Source of the DNA: Gammaproteobacteria bacterium
GTDB lineage: Bacteria; Pseudomonadota; Gammaproteobacteria; Pseudomonadales; Azotimanducaceae
Direction of reading: 5' to 3'
NCBI GenBank assembly: GCA_026705345.1
Contig: JAPPAV010000044.1
Coordinates: 27,070-91,069, forward strand
DNA: 64,000 nucleotides
Of the stretch, positions 30,056-37,692 are shown one piece after another. Every line of letters starts with the position of its first letter. The stretch's first letter is position 1. The notes under the pieces are model-generated. The model saw only the letters and a program-made list of their open reading frames with translations. It had not been told where the DNA came from and searched no databases. Position numbers and translations under genes: made by a program.

Positions 30056-30928
30056 TCAGTAGACATAGGCGCGGTGTCGCAACTCCGCGGCGTCGATGGT
30101 GCCCTTCCGGCATTCGACAACGTCCTGCTTGGCGAGCACGTGGTAGGTCCACTGGACCCCCATTAATCCCCCCTCGGAGGGCCTTTCCGACTGCCTAACT
30201 TTTAATGTCAGGTGTTCGTCGTCCGGCAGGGACTTGAGCGTGGCGTAGTTGCACACCGTCCGCATCAAAACGCCGTGGATATTGTCTATCGAGGATCCCT
30301 CCGCCGTTTCCGCAAGGAGACCCCGCAACCGCTGGATTTCTTCGATGATGGCCGTGTGCAGCTCGTTCTGCCGACCCGTCAACGCACTGATCTCCCGCCC
30401 GATCGGGCCGCTAACTTCAGGTCGCGTAGGCATTCTAGTCTCATTGGTGTTACGCAATTCAACCTGCCAAGCTGGATCCAGTTCTCTGCGTTTCGTTCGC
30501 TCTTCGTCCTGTTCGCCGACCAGTCGTTTCAGCTCGGCGAAATCGTCCGGGTTGAGGGAGGTGACAAGGCCCGGCAAGCTGACCTCCCCCTTCCGCGCCA
30601 TGGTCTCGAACACGAAGTTCGGAAGGTCGCGAGCCGATGGCCTGTGATCGAACTGGAGCGAAACCAGGATTCCCTGCCGGGCGAGATACTCCGCCTTGAT
30701 GGTGCGCACACTCTCCTGCAGCCAACGCTCCAAATGCACACCTGTCTGGCGGTGTAACGCCCCAAAGTCATACCGGGACTCTGCCCATCTAGGCACCTCG
30801 CTTTCCAGTGCTGCCGCTAGCACCCGTTCGAGGACGGGCATCTCATCGACGACTGCCGCGAGGTTCTCCGGCTCACGAGCCTGTCCCACGGCCGCGAGCG
30901 CTACCGCAAAGAACCAGAGCATCCTCAT
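30056..30928 (-). CDS. Unrecognised secreted coiled-coil protein, paralogue 1
   Basis: A 290-residue protein with signal peptide MRMLWFFAVALAAVGQA. The ATG at 30928 overlaps the anti-sigma stop (ATGA) and has AGGAGG 7 nt upstream, so it is coupled to the anti-sigma gene. It is a tandem duplicate of the following gene: N- and C-terminal thirds are nearly the same, while the central segment (EQDEERTKRRELDPAWQVEL) has diverged strongly. Conserved Cys in TVCNYA and VVECRKG. Probably periplasmic. No known family recognised. Confidence 0.82.
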   Translation of the reverse strand: MRMLWFFAVALAAVGQAREPENLAAVVDEMPVLERVLAAALESEVPRWAESRYDFGALHRQTGVHLERWLQESVRTIKAEYLARQGILVSLQFDHRPSARDLPNFVFETMARKGEVSLPGLVTSLNPDDFAELKRLVGEQDEERTKRRELDPAWQVELRNTNETRMPTRPEVSGPIGREISALTGRQNELHTAIIEEIQRLRGLLAETAEGSSIDNIHGVLMRTVCNYATLKSLPDDEHLTLKVRQSERPSEGGLMGVQWTYHVLAKQDVVECRKGTIDAAELRHRAYVY

Positions 30929-31530
30929 GGGAGTTCCTCCTGCCGGTAGGTGGCCCATTCAACGTGCTCGGCAAGGTTGTCCAAGCGCTTCTGATCCGCC
31001 AGTTGCTGGGTGATGACGTAGCGCAGGCTGTCCTCGGTGTCCGTGGCCTGCCGGTCGATGACGCCGAGCAGAAGCACCGCCAACGCCTCGATCTCCTCGC
31101 GCCGCTGGGTGTCGTGTGCCGCCAGCATGGCTTCCACCATGGGTGACACGCTGTCCTCTTCGAACCAATCCACCGGCTGCAACTGACCGGGTTCGTCGAA
31201 CGCTACGCCCGGATCCTCCCACACGATTGGCGGCGCCTGATCTCCGCGCTCGAAGTACACCATCGTCGCGAGCGCCAAGGCCGCGATGCTGGCCGCCAGG
31301 GGCAGCCAACGCTCCAGCCACGGACGTTGGCCGAACCGCGCCGGGTGCCAAGGGGGGACCTCTTCATCACGCCACGATGTCGCGAGACCGCGCCAGCTGC
31401 GCAGGGTGGCGAGGTCGGCACGGCAGTCGGGACAGTCCGCAAGGTGTCGGCGCAGGCTCGTGGCGGTCTCGTCGTCGAGCGTGCCATCGTCGAAATCGAT
31501 CAGTCTGGGTCCAGCATCCTTACAAAGCAT
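30925..31530 (-). CDS. Zinc-type anti-sigma factor, membrane-anchored
   Basis: A 201-residue protein. The N-terminal zinc-binding anti-sigma motif is RRHLADCPDC (His29, Cys33, Cys36). One membrane helix (WLPLAASIAALALATMVYF) lies at about residues 75-93, leaving a C-terminal periplasmic domain of about 100 residues (PIVWEDPGV..., ending QLADQKRLDNLAEHVEW) with helical character. It overlaps the sigma gene by 11 nt and the next gene by 4 nt, so all are translated together. It should hold the ECF sigma inactive until an envelope signal arrives. Confidence 0.88.
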   Translation of the reverse strand: MLCKDAGPRLIDFDDGTLDDETATSLRRHLADCPDCRADLATLRSWRGLATSWRDEEVPPWHPARFGQRPWLERWLPLAASIAALALATMVYFERGDQAPPIVWEDPGVAFDEPGQLQPVDWFEEDSVSPMVEAMLAAHDTQRREEIEALAVLLLGVIDRQATDTEDSLRYVITQQLADQKRLDNLAEHVEWATYRQEELP

Positions 31531-32065
31531 CCTTGAGTTCCTCGTGTTGGCGCAGTTTGCGCAGAGCGCCGTAGAGACGCGTCTTCGCCGTATTCGGCGA
31601 GATGCCGAGCTGGCCGGCGATGTCGTCGAAGGTGAACTCCTGGAAGAACTTCAGTTCGACGACGTGGCGCTGCTCCGCCGGCAGACCGGCCAGCGCCATG
31701 GCGATCGGCCGGTTGGCATCAATGCGCGGCTCGGCCTCGACCGCCTCGCCGTCGACGCCATCCCATGCCGTCTCGTCCAAGGGTACGGCCACACGGCGTC
31801 TGCGCAGGTAGTCCGTGCAACGGTACGCGGCGATGCGGAACAGCCAGGCCGCAAAGGCGCCATCGCCCCGGTAGCCGGGCAGGTTGCGCAAGACGCCCAC
31901 GAACACCTCCTGCATCAAATCCAGCGCATCGTCCGGGTGGCCGATCATCCGTAGCGCGTAGTTGTAAACACGCTGCTGGTAGCGGCCCACGAGCTTCGTC
32001 CAGGCGCTGTCCGATCCCGCCAAGGCACGCCTTACCAAGGCTTCGTCGGAAGCGTCACTTCGCAT
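31520..32065 (-). CDS. ECF-type RNA polymerase sigma factor
   Basis: A 181-residue sigma-70 family protein with only region 2 (LVGRYQQRVYNYALRMIGHPDDALDLMQEVFVGVLRNL, FAAWLFRIAAYRCTDYLRRR) and region 4 (LPAEQRHVVELKFFQEFTFDDIAGQLGISPNTAKTRLYGALRKLR). The linker is short and acidic. It heads an operon sigma / anti-sigma / two secreted paralogues. Autoregulation is likely from the arrangement, but no promoter was identified; the upstream gap holds REP copies. Confidence 0.95.
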   Translation of the reverse strand: MRSDASDEALVRRALAGSDSAWTKLVGRYQQRVYNYALRMIGHPDDALDLMQEVFVGVLRNLPGYRGDGAFAAWLFRIAAYRCTDYLRRRRVAVPLDETAWDGVDGEAVEAEPRIDANRPIAMALAGLPAEQRHVVELKFFQEFTFDDIAGQLGISPNTAKTRLYGALRKLRQHEELKDAL

Positions 32066-32158
32066 CGATGTTGCCCGGAGAGTTCATCTTCCTTGTCGCG
32101 GTAGCGGCCCAGAAAGTTTGCAGCACGGCCGCGCCCGTCTGAACAGCCCTGCCATCCC

Positions 32159-32235
32159 GTAGGGGCGACCCTTGTGGTCCCCCGCATCGGACGTGCTCGC
32201 CCTAGGTAACGGGACGGGACAAGCCCGTCCCCTAC
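32159..32235. repeat. REP pair upstream of the ECF sigma operon
   Basis: 32159-32183 (+) is a B copy (GTAG, GGGCGACC, CTTGT, GGTCCCCC with one stem mismatch). 32211-32235 (-) is a perfect A copy. They sit in the divergent gap between the sigma gene and the next plus-strand gene. Confidence 0.9.
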
Positions 32236-32254
32236 ATCGTTCTATCCGGCCACC

Positions 32255-33370
32255 ATGTTGTCGCCGGAAGGGCAAAGGGATAGGCTCCCGGCACGGAACC
32301 GTCGCGGCGGACCCGAGTTGGTGAGAGGCTTTCGCTGGACATTTCTCGCCTTGCGTTTGCTGGCCCGTCGCTGCTGGCCACACGGGCCGCGGCTCAGGTT
32401 GGCGCACCGGCTAACGGGGTTGACGGCGATGCTCCTTGCCGCGGCGGCTGCCGTCGCGATCGAGCCGGATCCCTATACCCATCGCGACATGGATTTGGCT
32501 GACAGCCTCGATGTCCTGGACTCCAAGGTGAACGATGCCCTGGACGGTGTCGCCGCATCCTGGGACGGGGGCGAGGACGAGTGGGCGTTCGTTACCGCCG
32601 TGTACCGGAGGCTCGGCAGCTTCCACTGGGTCGACCCCCTCGAGCGGTGGGCGATGGACGCGCCGGAAGTGGCCAAACTGCCGACGACACGCCGGGACGC
32701 CGTGTTCGCCAAAGTGCCGCTGATTCGCGCCCAAATGGCGAGGATCGGGCTCGCACCCACGATCAACGTCAACGGCGTCTACATCGGCACGGACAAGATC
32801 GGCCACTTCATCTCCCAAGGGCGCAAGTTCTACCGGCGCGTCCAGCGCCACGGCTCGGAAGAACGCGCCGCGCGTTTCACAGCCCTATGGGAAGGGCTGA
32901 TCTGGGGGCGGCTGATGTCCGGCGTCTATTCCAACGCCGACCTCGTGGCCAACTACGAGGGGTACCGGTTCTTCCGGGGGCTGTTTCATGGCGGAATGGT
33001 GGCCGGCAAAGGACCCGTGTTTCACTGGCAATCGGGGCGACCGGTACGTCAGCGGACGTTCACGTGGGCCGATCACGTCAACCCGTTGTGGGACGAGATG
33101 CTCAACCCGGCCAGCTACTTCGCGGCCCTCGTTCCGTACCTGCAACGCCGCATGACGAGACTCTGCGACGACTTCGCCCGGCGCCCGGAACGCTACCGAA
33201 TCGAGCATTTCGATGCCCTGAGCGAACGCTACCGCTTGCTTGGCATGCGCGACAGCGAGATGCTGCGACCGACGCCGTACCTGTCGGCGCATTGCCCAGG
33301 CGTCGGCGAACCGGGCCAGCACGCCGCGTCCCATGACGTTGCAGTCGGAACCCGGACCAAACCCGGGTAG
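32255..33370 (+). CDS. Unrecognised conserved secreted protein
   Basis: A protein of 371 residues from the ATG at 32255, or 349 from a GTG at 32321; neither has a clear Shine-Dalgarno. A hydrophobic signal (LTGLTAMLLAAAAAVA) precedes the mature domain. Conserved-looking blocks are INVNGVYIGTDKIGHFISQG, LWEGLIWGRLMSGVYSNADL, ANYEGYRFFRGLF and WADHVNPLWDEMLNPASYF; the clustered His, Asp and Glu could bind metal. No family name is recalled with confidence. The stop TAG is followed by GCGCGACCC, similar to the start of a B-type REP. Confidence 0.7.
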   Translation: MLSPEGQRDRLPARNRRGGPELVRGFRWTFLALRLLARRCWPHGPRLRLAHRLTGLTAMLLAAAAAVAIEPDPYTHRDMDLADSLDVLDSKVNDALDGVAASWDGGEDEWAFVTAVYRRLGSFHWVDPLERWAMDAPEVAKLPTTRRDAVFAKVPLIRAQMARIGLAPTINVNGVYIGTDKIGHFISQGRKFYRRVQRHGSEERAARFTALWEGLIWGRLMSGVYSNADLVANYEGYRFFRGLFHGGMVAGKGPVFHWQSGRPVRQRTFTWADHVNPLWDEMLNPASYFAALVPYLQRRMTRLCDDFARRPERYRIEHFDALSERYRLLGMRDSEMLRPTPYLSAHCPGVGEPGQHAASHDVAVGTRTKPG

Positions 33371-33402
33371 GCGCGACCCAAGCGAACAAGGAGCGACTAG
33401 CG

Positions 33403-33864
33403 ATGGCAACAGCCAACGAGTTCGAAGTCCGCGACCGATGCGAACGGCTCATTTACCGGTTCCTGCGCGTGCTTGAGGGTGAGCAAGCCCAAACCGCCGA
33501 TCTCTTCACCGAGGACGGGCAAGCATTCAAGCATGTTGGACGGGAGGCGATCCGCGAACACTTCGCCGGGATCGAGGCGGTCGATGACAACGTCAACGTG
33601 AACCTTTGCAGCAATCTGTTGATCGATGTCGATGACGACGATCACGCCAGGGCCACGAACTACGTTACCCACTACGTGGCAGAACGCGAAGCCGAAGATT
33701 TGACCGACCCCGAAGGCGCTCGGGTCGACGGCGAGCTCGATACGGCGAGGTCGATAACCCGTTGGTCCTGGGAGTTCAGGCGTGTCGAGGGCGAATGGTT
33801 GATCTCGAAGCTGCAATGGCCGGAGCCGGTGCTCCTCAGAAGGGATGTGATCAACGACCTTTAA
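33403..33864 (+). CDS. SnoaL-like / NTF2-fold protein
   Basis: A 153-residue protein with the cone-fold pattern: helix EVRDRCERLIYRFLRVLEG, ADLFTEDGQAF, GREAIREHF and the terminal strand ITRWSWEFRRVEGEWLISKLQW. Members of this fold range from steroid isomerases to polyketide cyclases and simple binding proteins; active-site residues cannot be assigned. AAGGAG lies about 8 nt before the ATG. Confidence 0.75.
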   Translation: MATANEFEVRDRCERLIYRFLRVLEGEQAQTADLFTEDGQAFKHVGREAIREHFAGIEAVDDNVNVNLCSNLLIDVDDDDHARATNYVTHYVAEREAEDLTDPEGARVDGELDTARSITRWSWEFRRVEGEWLISKLQWPEPVLLRRDVINDL

Positions 33865-33939
33865 CGGGAACGGGCGATTATCCCGGCCCCGACGAACCAC
33901 CGCCCTCTAAGTGACGCCGTTCGTGATGCTCAGACTGTC

Positions 33940-34221
33940 GCTTGCCTTGCAATGTGGGAAACGGAACCGTCCCACGACCCCGTATGGTGGCGTAGGACAT
34001 CACCCGTTGCGTCGTCGACATTCATCGCATCGCCCTCGTCGAAGTAACCCAGCGCCTTGACCGCATCCAGCGGCGGGAACTCTCGTCCGTACAGTGCCGT
34101 CGAAGACCATGGCGCTGATTATCTCACGGGGAGGTCGAAACTCTCTTCCGGCCTCCCCGGCAAGACGGATCACGCGACCATCGAACAGAGAGTCCAGTGT
34201 CCGTTTGGGGCGTGATTTCAC
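33940..34221 (-). pseudogene. Possible frameshifted gene remnant
   Basis: One frame gives MKSRPKRTLDSLFDGRVIRL...REIISAMVFDGTVRT; at about 34090 the sense moves to another frame reading REFPPLDAVKALGYFDEGDA, then MNVDDATGDVLRHHTG and a stop near 33943. The second piece resembles the KALxYFDDGD segment seen in some nucleotidyltransferase-type toxin or Abi proteins. Either a short decayed gene or chance. The rest of the gap 33865-34231 shows nothing else. Confidence 0.3.
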
Positions 34222-34231
34222 CCAGCGTGTG

Positions 34232-35113
34232 CTAGGTCGTCAGACCAGCCAGCAGTTCGGCGCATCTCAAGGCGTCCCGCCACGGTTCGCCGCTTGAACC
34301 GGCCGGCCATGCCGCCAATACGGCGCGGGGAATCGCGGCCCCCACGATTCGATCTCGTTCGAACCCGAACTCCTCGGACATCTGGTCAACACGCCTCTTG
34401 AGCCTGCTGACCGGGCTGTCGGTCTCAAACAAGCGGTTGTACAGAAAGGGACCGACATCGTACGTCGGGTCGCCAACAACCCCTTTGGGGTCGACCGCGA
34501 GCCAACGACCACGCTCGGCAGACAGGATGTTGTCGTGGTGCAGGTCCCCATGTAGAAGTACTGGTTCGGCCTGTCCCGATGCCAATTCCCGGAGGAGGCC
34601 CTCAGCCCGGCCAACCAGAGTCGTCGGAATGGGACTACACTGATTCGCCAAGCAGGTTCGAAGCCACTCGACACCGCCGTCGAACTCGGACATCGCCGCA
34701 AACGGGTGCTGTTCAGGAACGGGACGCCAAAGGGTCCTCATCACGCTTGCTGCTATCGAGGTAGCTTCCTCGTCGCTCCTCACATTGGAGAGCGCGCTGC
34801 CGGGCCTCACGCTCTCGAGCATCATCGCCCCATTCATCGGGTCAGCCTTCAGCAGCCTCACTGCTCCCTGGCCGCCATACAGGCGGAGAGCTTCCAGTTC
34901 GCTGACGAATTCAATTCCTGAAGCCCCCAGCTTCACGACGACCTCTCCGAGATCTACATGACTGGCCCGCGCTACGTAATTGAAGGAAGAGTCGAGACGT
35001 TCCTGCACGTGGAGCGACCACCGACGTTCCAGCTCCGCAACGTGATCGGGTAGTGGACCCGTCCATTCGGCGTGTTTCTCTCTTTCACTTCGAGACGGGG
35101 TTGTTCCTTCCAT
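34232..35113 (-). CDS. Aminoglycoside / streptomycin 6-kinase-like phosphotransferase (APH(6) family)
   Basis: A 293-residue protein-kinase-fold phosphotransferase. The catalytic loop is VLLHGDLHHDNIL near residue 188 and the metal-binding loop is AVDPKGVVGDPTYDVGPFLYNR, as in APH(6) and hydroxyurea/streptomycin kinases. The ATG at 35113 is chosen; the open frame to 35293 adds an Arg-rich segment without family similarity. It could phosphorylate streptomycin or an unrelated metabolite; environmental homologues often have unknown substrates. No mobile element adjoins it. Confidence 0.82.
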   Translation of the reverse strand: MEGTTPSRSEREKHAEWTGPLPDHVAELERRWSLHVQERLDSSFNYVARASHVDLGEVVVKLGASGIEFVSELEALRLYGGQGAVRLLKADPMNGAMMLESVRPGSALSNVRSDEEATSIAASVMRTLWRPVPEQHPFAAMSEFDGGVEWLRTCLANQCSPIPTTLVGRAEGLLRELASGQAEPVLLHGDLHHDNILSAERGRWLAVDPKGVVGDPTYDVGPFLYNRLFETDSPVSRLKRRVDQMSEEFGFERDRIVGAAIPRAVLAAWPAGSSGEPWRDALRCAELLAGLTT

Positions 35114-35308
35114 AGGGCGAAGGTACCACCGGCATCGCCACGAGGGTTCCGATAGAGGCCTTACCCCTACCGCGAAAGACCGGCCGGCACTTGCGCCGCA
35201 AACGCCGAGGCGATGACGAGTGCGAGACGACCCAAGCCGGTCGGGCCTGTGTCTCGGTCCTTTGGCCCTGCGAAGGCACACATCGGAACCCAACTTGTGA
35301 GCCGTCGT

Positions 35309-36520
35309 TCAGTACACCCAGTCGGGTGTCCCACCATCCTTGACCAGCGCGGTCCATTCCGCCAATTCGTCGGTCGGCCGGAACTTTGACCAGAGCTCGA
35401 AGTACGCCAGCACGACATCCGTCTCACCGCGTTCCAGCAGTTCCGCGGCGAGGCTGATTTCCGGATCGTAGCCATCGAGCGAGGGTGACTTGGCGACCTT
35501 CCCAGCTTCCAGCAAGTGGTGCTTGGCCCGGGCGGCGTCGTCGTCGATGAGCGCCACCCTGCCGAGCACTATGTGCGCCCGGTGGACTCCCCACTCGCTA
35601 ACGGCATCGCGACGCTCGCCCGAGAGTATGGCCGTGGCGAACGCGCGCGCATCCTCGTAGCGGTGCGCATGGAAGGCCGCTTCCGCCACCCTCCCGAGCA
35701 AACCCACCCGCTCGATGTTGTTTTCGGCCAATTCGTATGCCCGTTGGAACAGTTCCATTGCCATCAGGGCAGAGCCCTTCCGGTCCTTCGTCGGGTTGGG
35801 AACGACCAAGTCGGCCAAACCGCTCGGCACGTCAGGGTCGCCGGCCAGTTTGAAGCCTTTGAACCCGTAGCCAAACCTAGCGCCTCTGAGATACATGCGC
35901 CCTAGCTCTGCGGGCCATTTCGAGTTTTGCGGCTCGAGTGCCTGGCCCCGTTCCAATACCCCACGTAGCAGGTCGCGGTCCTGCAGTTCGAATAGGAACT
36001 TCGCCGCGTTGCCGAGGAGTTCCACGTTCGTCGGTTCCTTTTCGAGCTGACTCAACCAGGCACGCTTTCCCGCAACGTAGCCGTCCGCATCGAGGAACGG
36101 ATTGATTTGCGTGGCCCCCCCGTGACGGAATAGCGGGGCTTCTGGTGCGTTCCGGATGAGCCAAAGAAGGTGCTCACGATGATCGCGAGCGTATTCGGGA
36201 TGAATGGCAAGGTCCCTGCCGGAATCCCGCAAGCGTTTCGGGTGATGGACATACGCCTGGTAGTAGTAGTAGACGACGAGTTGGGTTCGGGCCTGCAAGT
36301 CGTGGGCATCAAGCTCAAGTCGCCTCTCCAGCGCTTCAGCCCCATCTGCCGTGAGTTCCATGCCGGCGGAGACCGTACGGACAAGGTCCTTCCAGCGCTT
36401 CTCGTCGAGATAGTCGCTTATCGCAACCAAGGCAATCCCGGCACAGAGCAAGAGAAGCGCAACGAAAGCGACGATCTGCCGACGTTTCAAATGACCTCCG
36501 GGCGTTCCGTTGCGTTGCAT
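35309..36520 (-). CDS. Unrecognised membrane-anchored TPR-like protein
   Basis: A 403-residue protein with an N-terminal membrane helix (IVAFVALLLLCAGIALVAI) and a helical-repeat body: ALERRLELDAHDLQARTQLVVYYYYQAY, WLSQLEKEPTNVELLGNAAKFLFE, LERGQALEPQNSKWPAELGRMYLRGA, ALMAMELFQRAYELAENN. The repeats fit TPR spacing loosely. A short Tyr run (VVYYYYQAYVHH) is notable. It is probably a protein-interaction protein facing the periplasm. Function not known. Confidence 0.72.
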   Translation of the reverse strand: MQRNGTPGGHLKRRQIVAFVALLLLCAGIALVAISDYLDEKRWKDLVRTVSAGMELTADGAEALERRLELDAHDLQARTQLVVYYYYQAYVHHPKRLRDSGRDLAIHPEYARDHREHLLWLIRNAPEAPLFRHGGATQINPFLDADGYVAGKRAWLSQLEKEPTNVELLGNAAKFLFELQDRDLLRGVLERGQALEPQNSKWPAELGRMYLRGARFGYGFKGFKLAGDPDVPSGLADLVVPNPTKDRKGSALMAMELFQRAYELAENNIERVGLLGRVAEAAFHAHRYEDARAFATAILSGERRDAVSEWGVHRAHIVLGRVALIDDDAARAKHHLLEAGKVAKSPSLDGYDPEISLAAELLERGETDVVLAYFELWSKFRPTDELAEWTALVKDGGTPDWVY

Positions 36521-36593
36521 TCGATGAGTGGCAGTCCATTCACCGAAGGGTCAAGCGCGAAGATCTGGACACCCACGCAACTTTGTCGTGTCT

Positions 36594-36683
36594 TGGCGGA
36601 GAGGCAGGGATTCGAACCCTGGGTGCCCGCTAGGACACACCTGATTTCGAGTCAGGCCCATTCGGCCGCTCTGGCACCTCTCC
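36594..36683 (-). tRNA. tRNA-Ser (anticodon CGA)
   Basis: Minus strand: acceptor GGAGAGG pairs with CCTCTCC, followed by discriminator G and encoded CCA. The anticodon arm is CTGA-CTCGAAA-TCAG-like with anticodon CGA. A long variable arm (GTGTCCTAGCGGGCAC) identifies class II tRNA-Ser, and the T loop is TTCGAAT. It reads UCG codons. Confidence 0.97.
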
Positions 36684-36723
36684 GAGGCGCGCATTGTGGG
36701 CGAGAAGACGGACCTCGTCCAGA

Positions 36724-37692
36724 TCAAGTCCGAAAGGCGACGCGCTGGTCGAGTAGTGTCCGGATCAGGTCGATGGTGGGCGTCGACACGCCCGTCAACG
36801 CGGCGAGTTCCTGCACGGCACCCACCAGCGCGTCGGTTTCGAGCGGTCGGCCGAGTTCCAGGTCCTGGAGCATCGACGTCCGGTGGGCACCGACCGCGAT
36901 GGCGCCATCCATGCGCTTTTCGACGTCGAGCGCGAAACGGACGCCTAGGGCTTCGCCCACCGCCTGGGCTTCGAGCATCATCGACCGGGCGATGCCGCGC
37001 GTGCCCGGCTCACTCGCCAGCACGTCCAACGTGGCGGTCGTCAATGCGGAGAGCGGGTTGAACGCCACATTGCCCCAGAGCTTCATCCAGATCTCGTTGC
37101 GCAGTCTTGGACGGATGGGGGCCTTTATGCCCGCAGCCATGAACAACGACGCCAGGGCGATGACGCGCTCGCTGCGCTCGCCGGATGGTTCGCCGAGGAT
37201 CATCTTGTTGTCCGACAGGTGCTGGATGACACCGGGCTCGACGATCTCGGCCGAGGGGTAAACCACGCAGCCGACGGCTCGCTCGGGTCCGATGGTGCGC
37301 CAGATGGCACCACCGGGATCGACGCTCTCGACATGGCGTTCGCCGAACGGCGAGTCGAGGCGGTGGAAGTACCACCAAGGGATGCCGTTGACGGCGCTGA
37401 CCACGGCTGTGCCCCTGCCTAGCAAGGCGCGGATTCCCGGTACCGCACCGGCGATGGAGTGCGCCTTCAGCGTCACGATGACGGCGTCCTGCTTGCCAAG
37501 CGCCCGGGCATCGTCGGTAGCCGGGAGGTCGGCGATGAGTTCTTCGCCGTCGAGGATCAGCGCAAGACCGTGATTTCGGATCGCCTCGAGGTGCGGCCCT
37601 CTAGCCACCACGGAGACGTCTGCCCCCGCGCGTTCTAGGAGCACAGCCAGGTAGCCGCCGATTGCGCCCGCGCCGTAGACGCAGACCTTCAA
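36724..37692 (-). CDS. 2-dehydropantoate 2-reductase family protein
   Basis: A 322-residue NADP-dependent ketopantoate-reductase-type enzyme. It has a Rossmann motif VYGAGAIGGYLAVLLERAG at the N-terminus, TLKAHS, SAVNGIPWWYF, and the catalytic-Lys helix NEIWMKLWGNVAFNPLSALT. The TTG start overlaps the stop of the upstream acyl-CoA ligase (TTGA). Linkage to an acyl-CoA ligase rather than panB/panC makes a role outside pantothenate synthesis possible, so no gene symbol is given. Confidence 0.85.
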   Translation of the reverse strand: MKVCVYGAGAIGGYLAVLLERAGADVSVVARGPHLEAIRNHGLALILDGEELIADLPATDDARALGKQDAVIVTLKAHSIAGAVPGIRALLGRGTAVVSAVNGIPWWYFHRLDSPFGERHVESVDPGGAIWRTIGPERAVGCVVYPSAEIVEPGVIQHLSDNKMILGEPSGERSERVIALASLFMAAGIKAPIRPRLRNEIWMKLWGNVAFNPLSALTTATLDVLASEPGTRGIARSMMLEAQAVGEALGVRFALDVEKRMDGAIAVGAHRTSMLQDLELGRPLETDALVGAVQELAALTGVSTPTIDLIRTLLDQRVAFRT

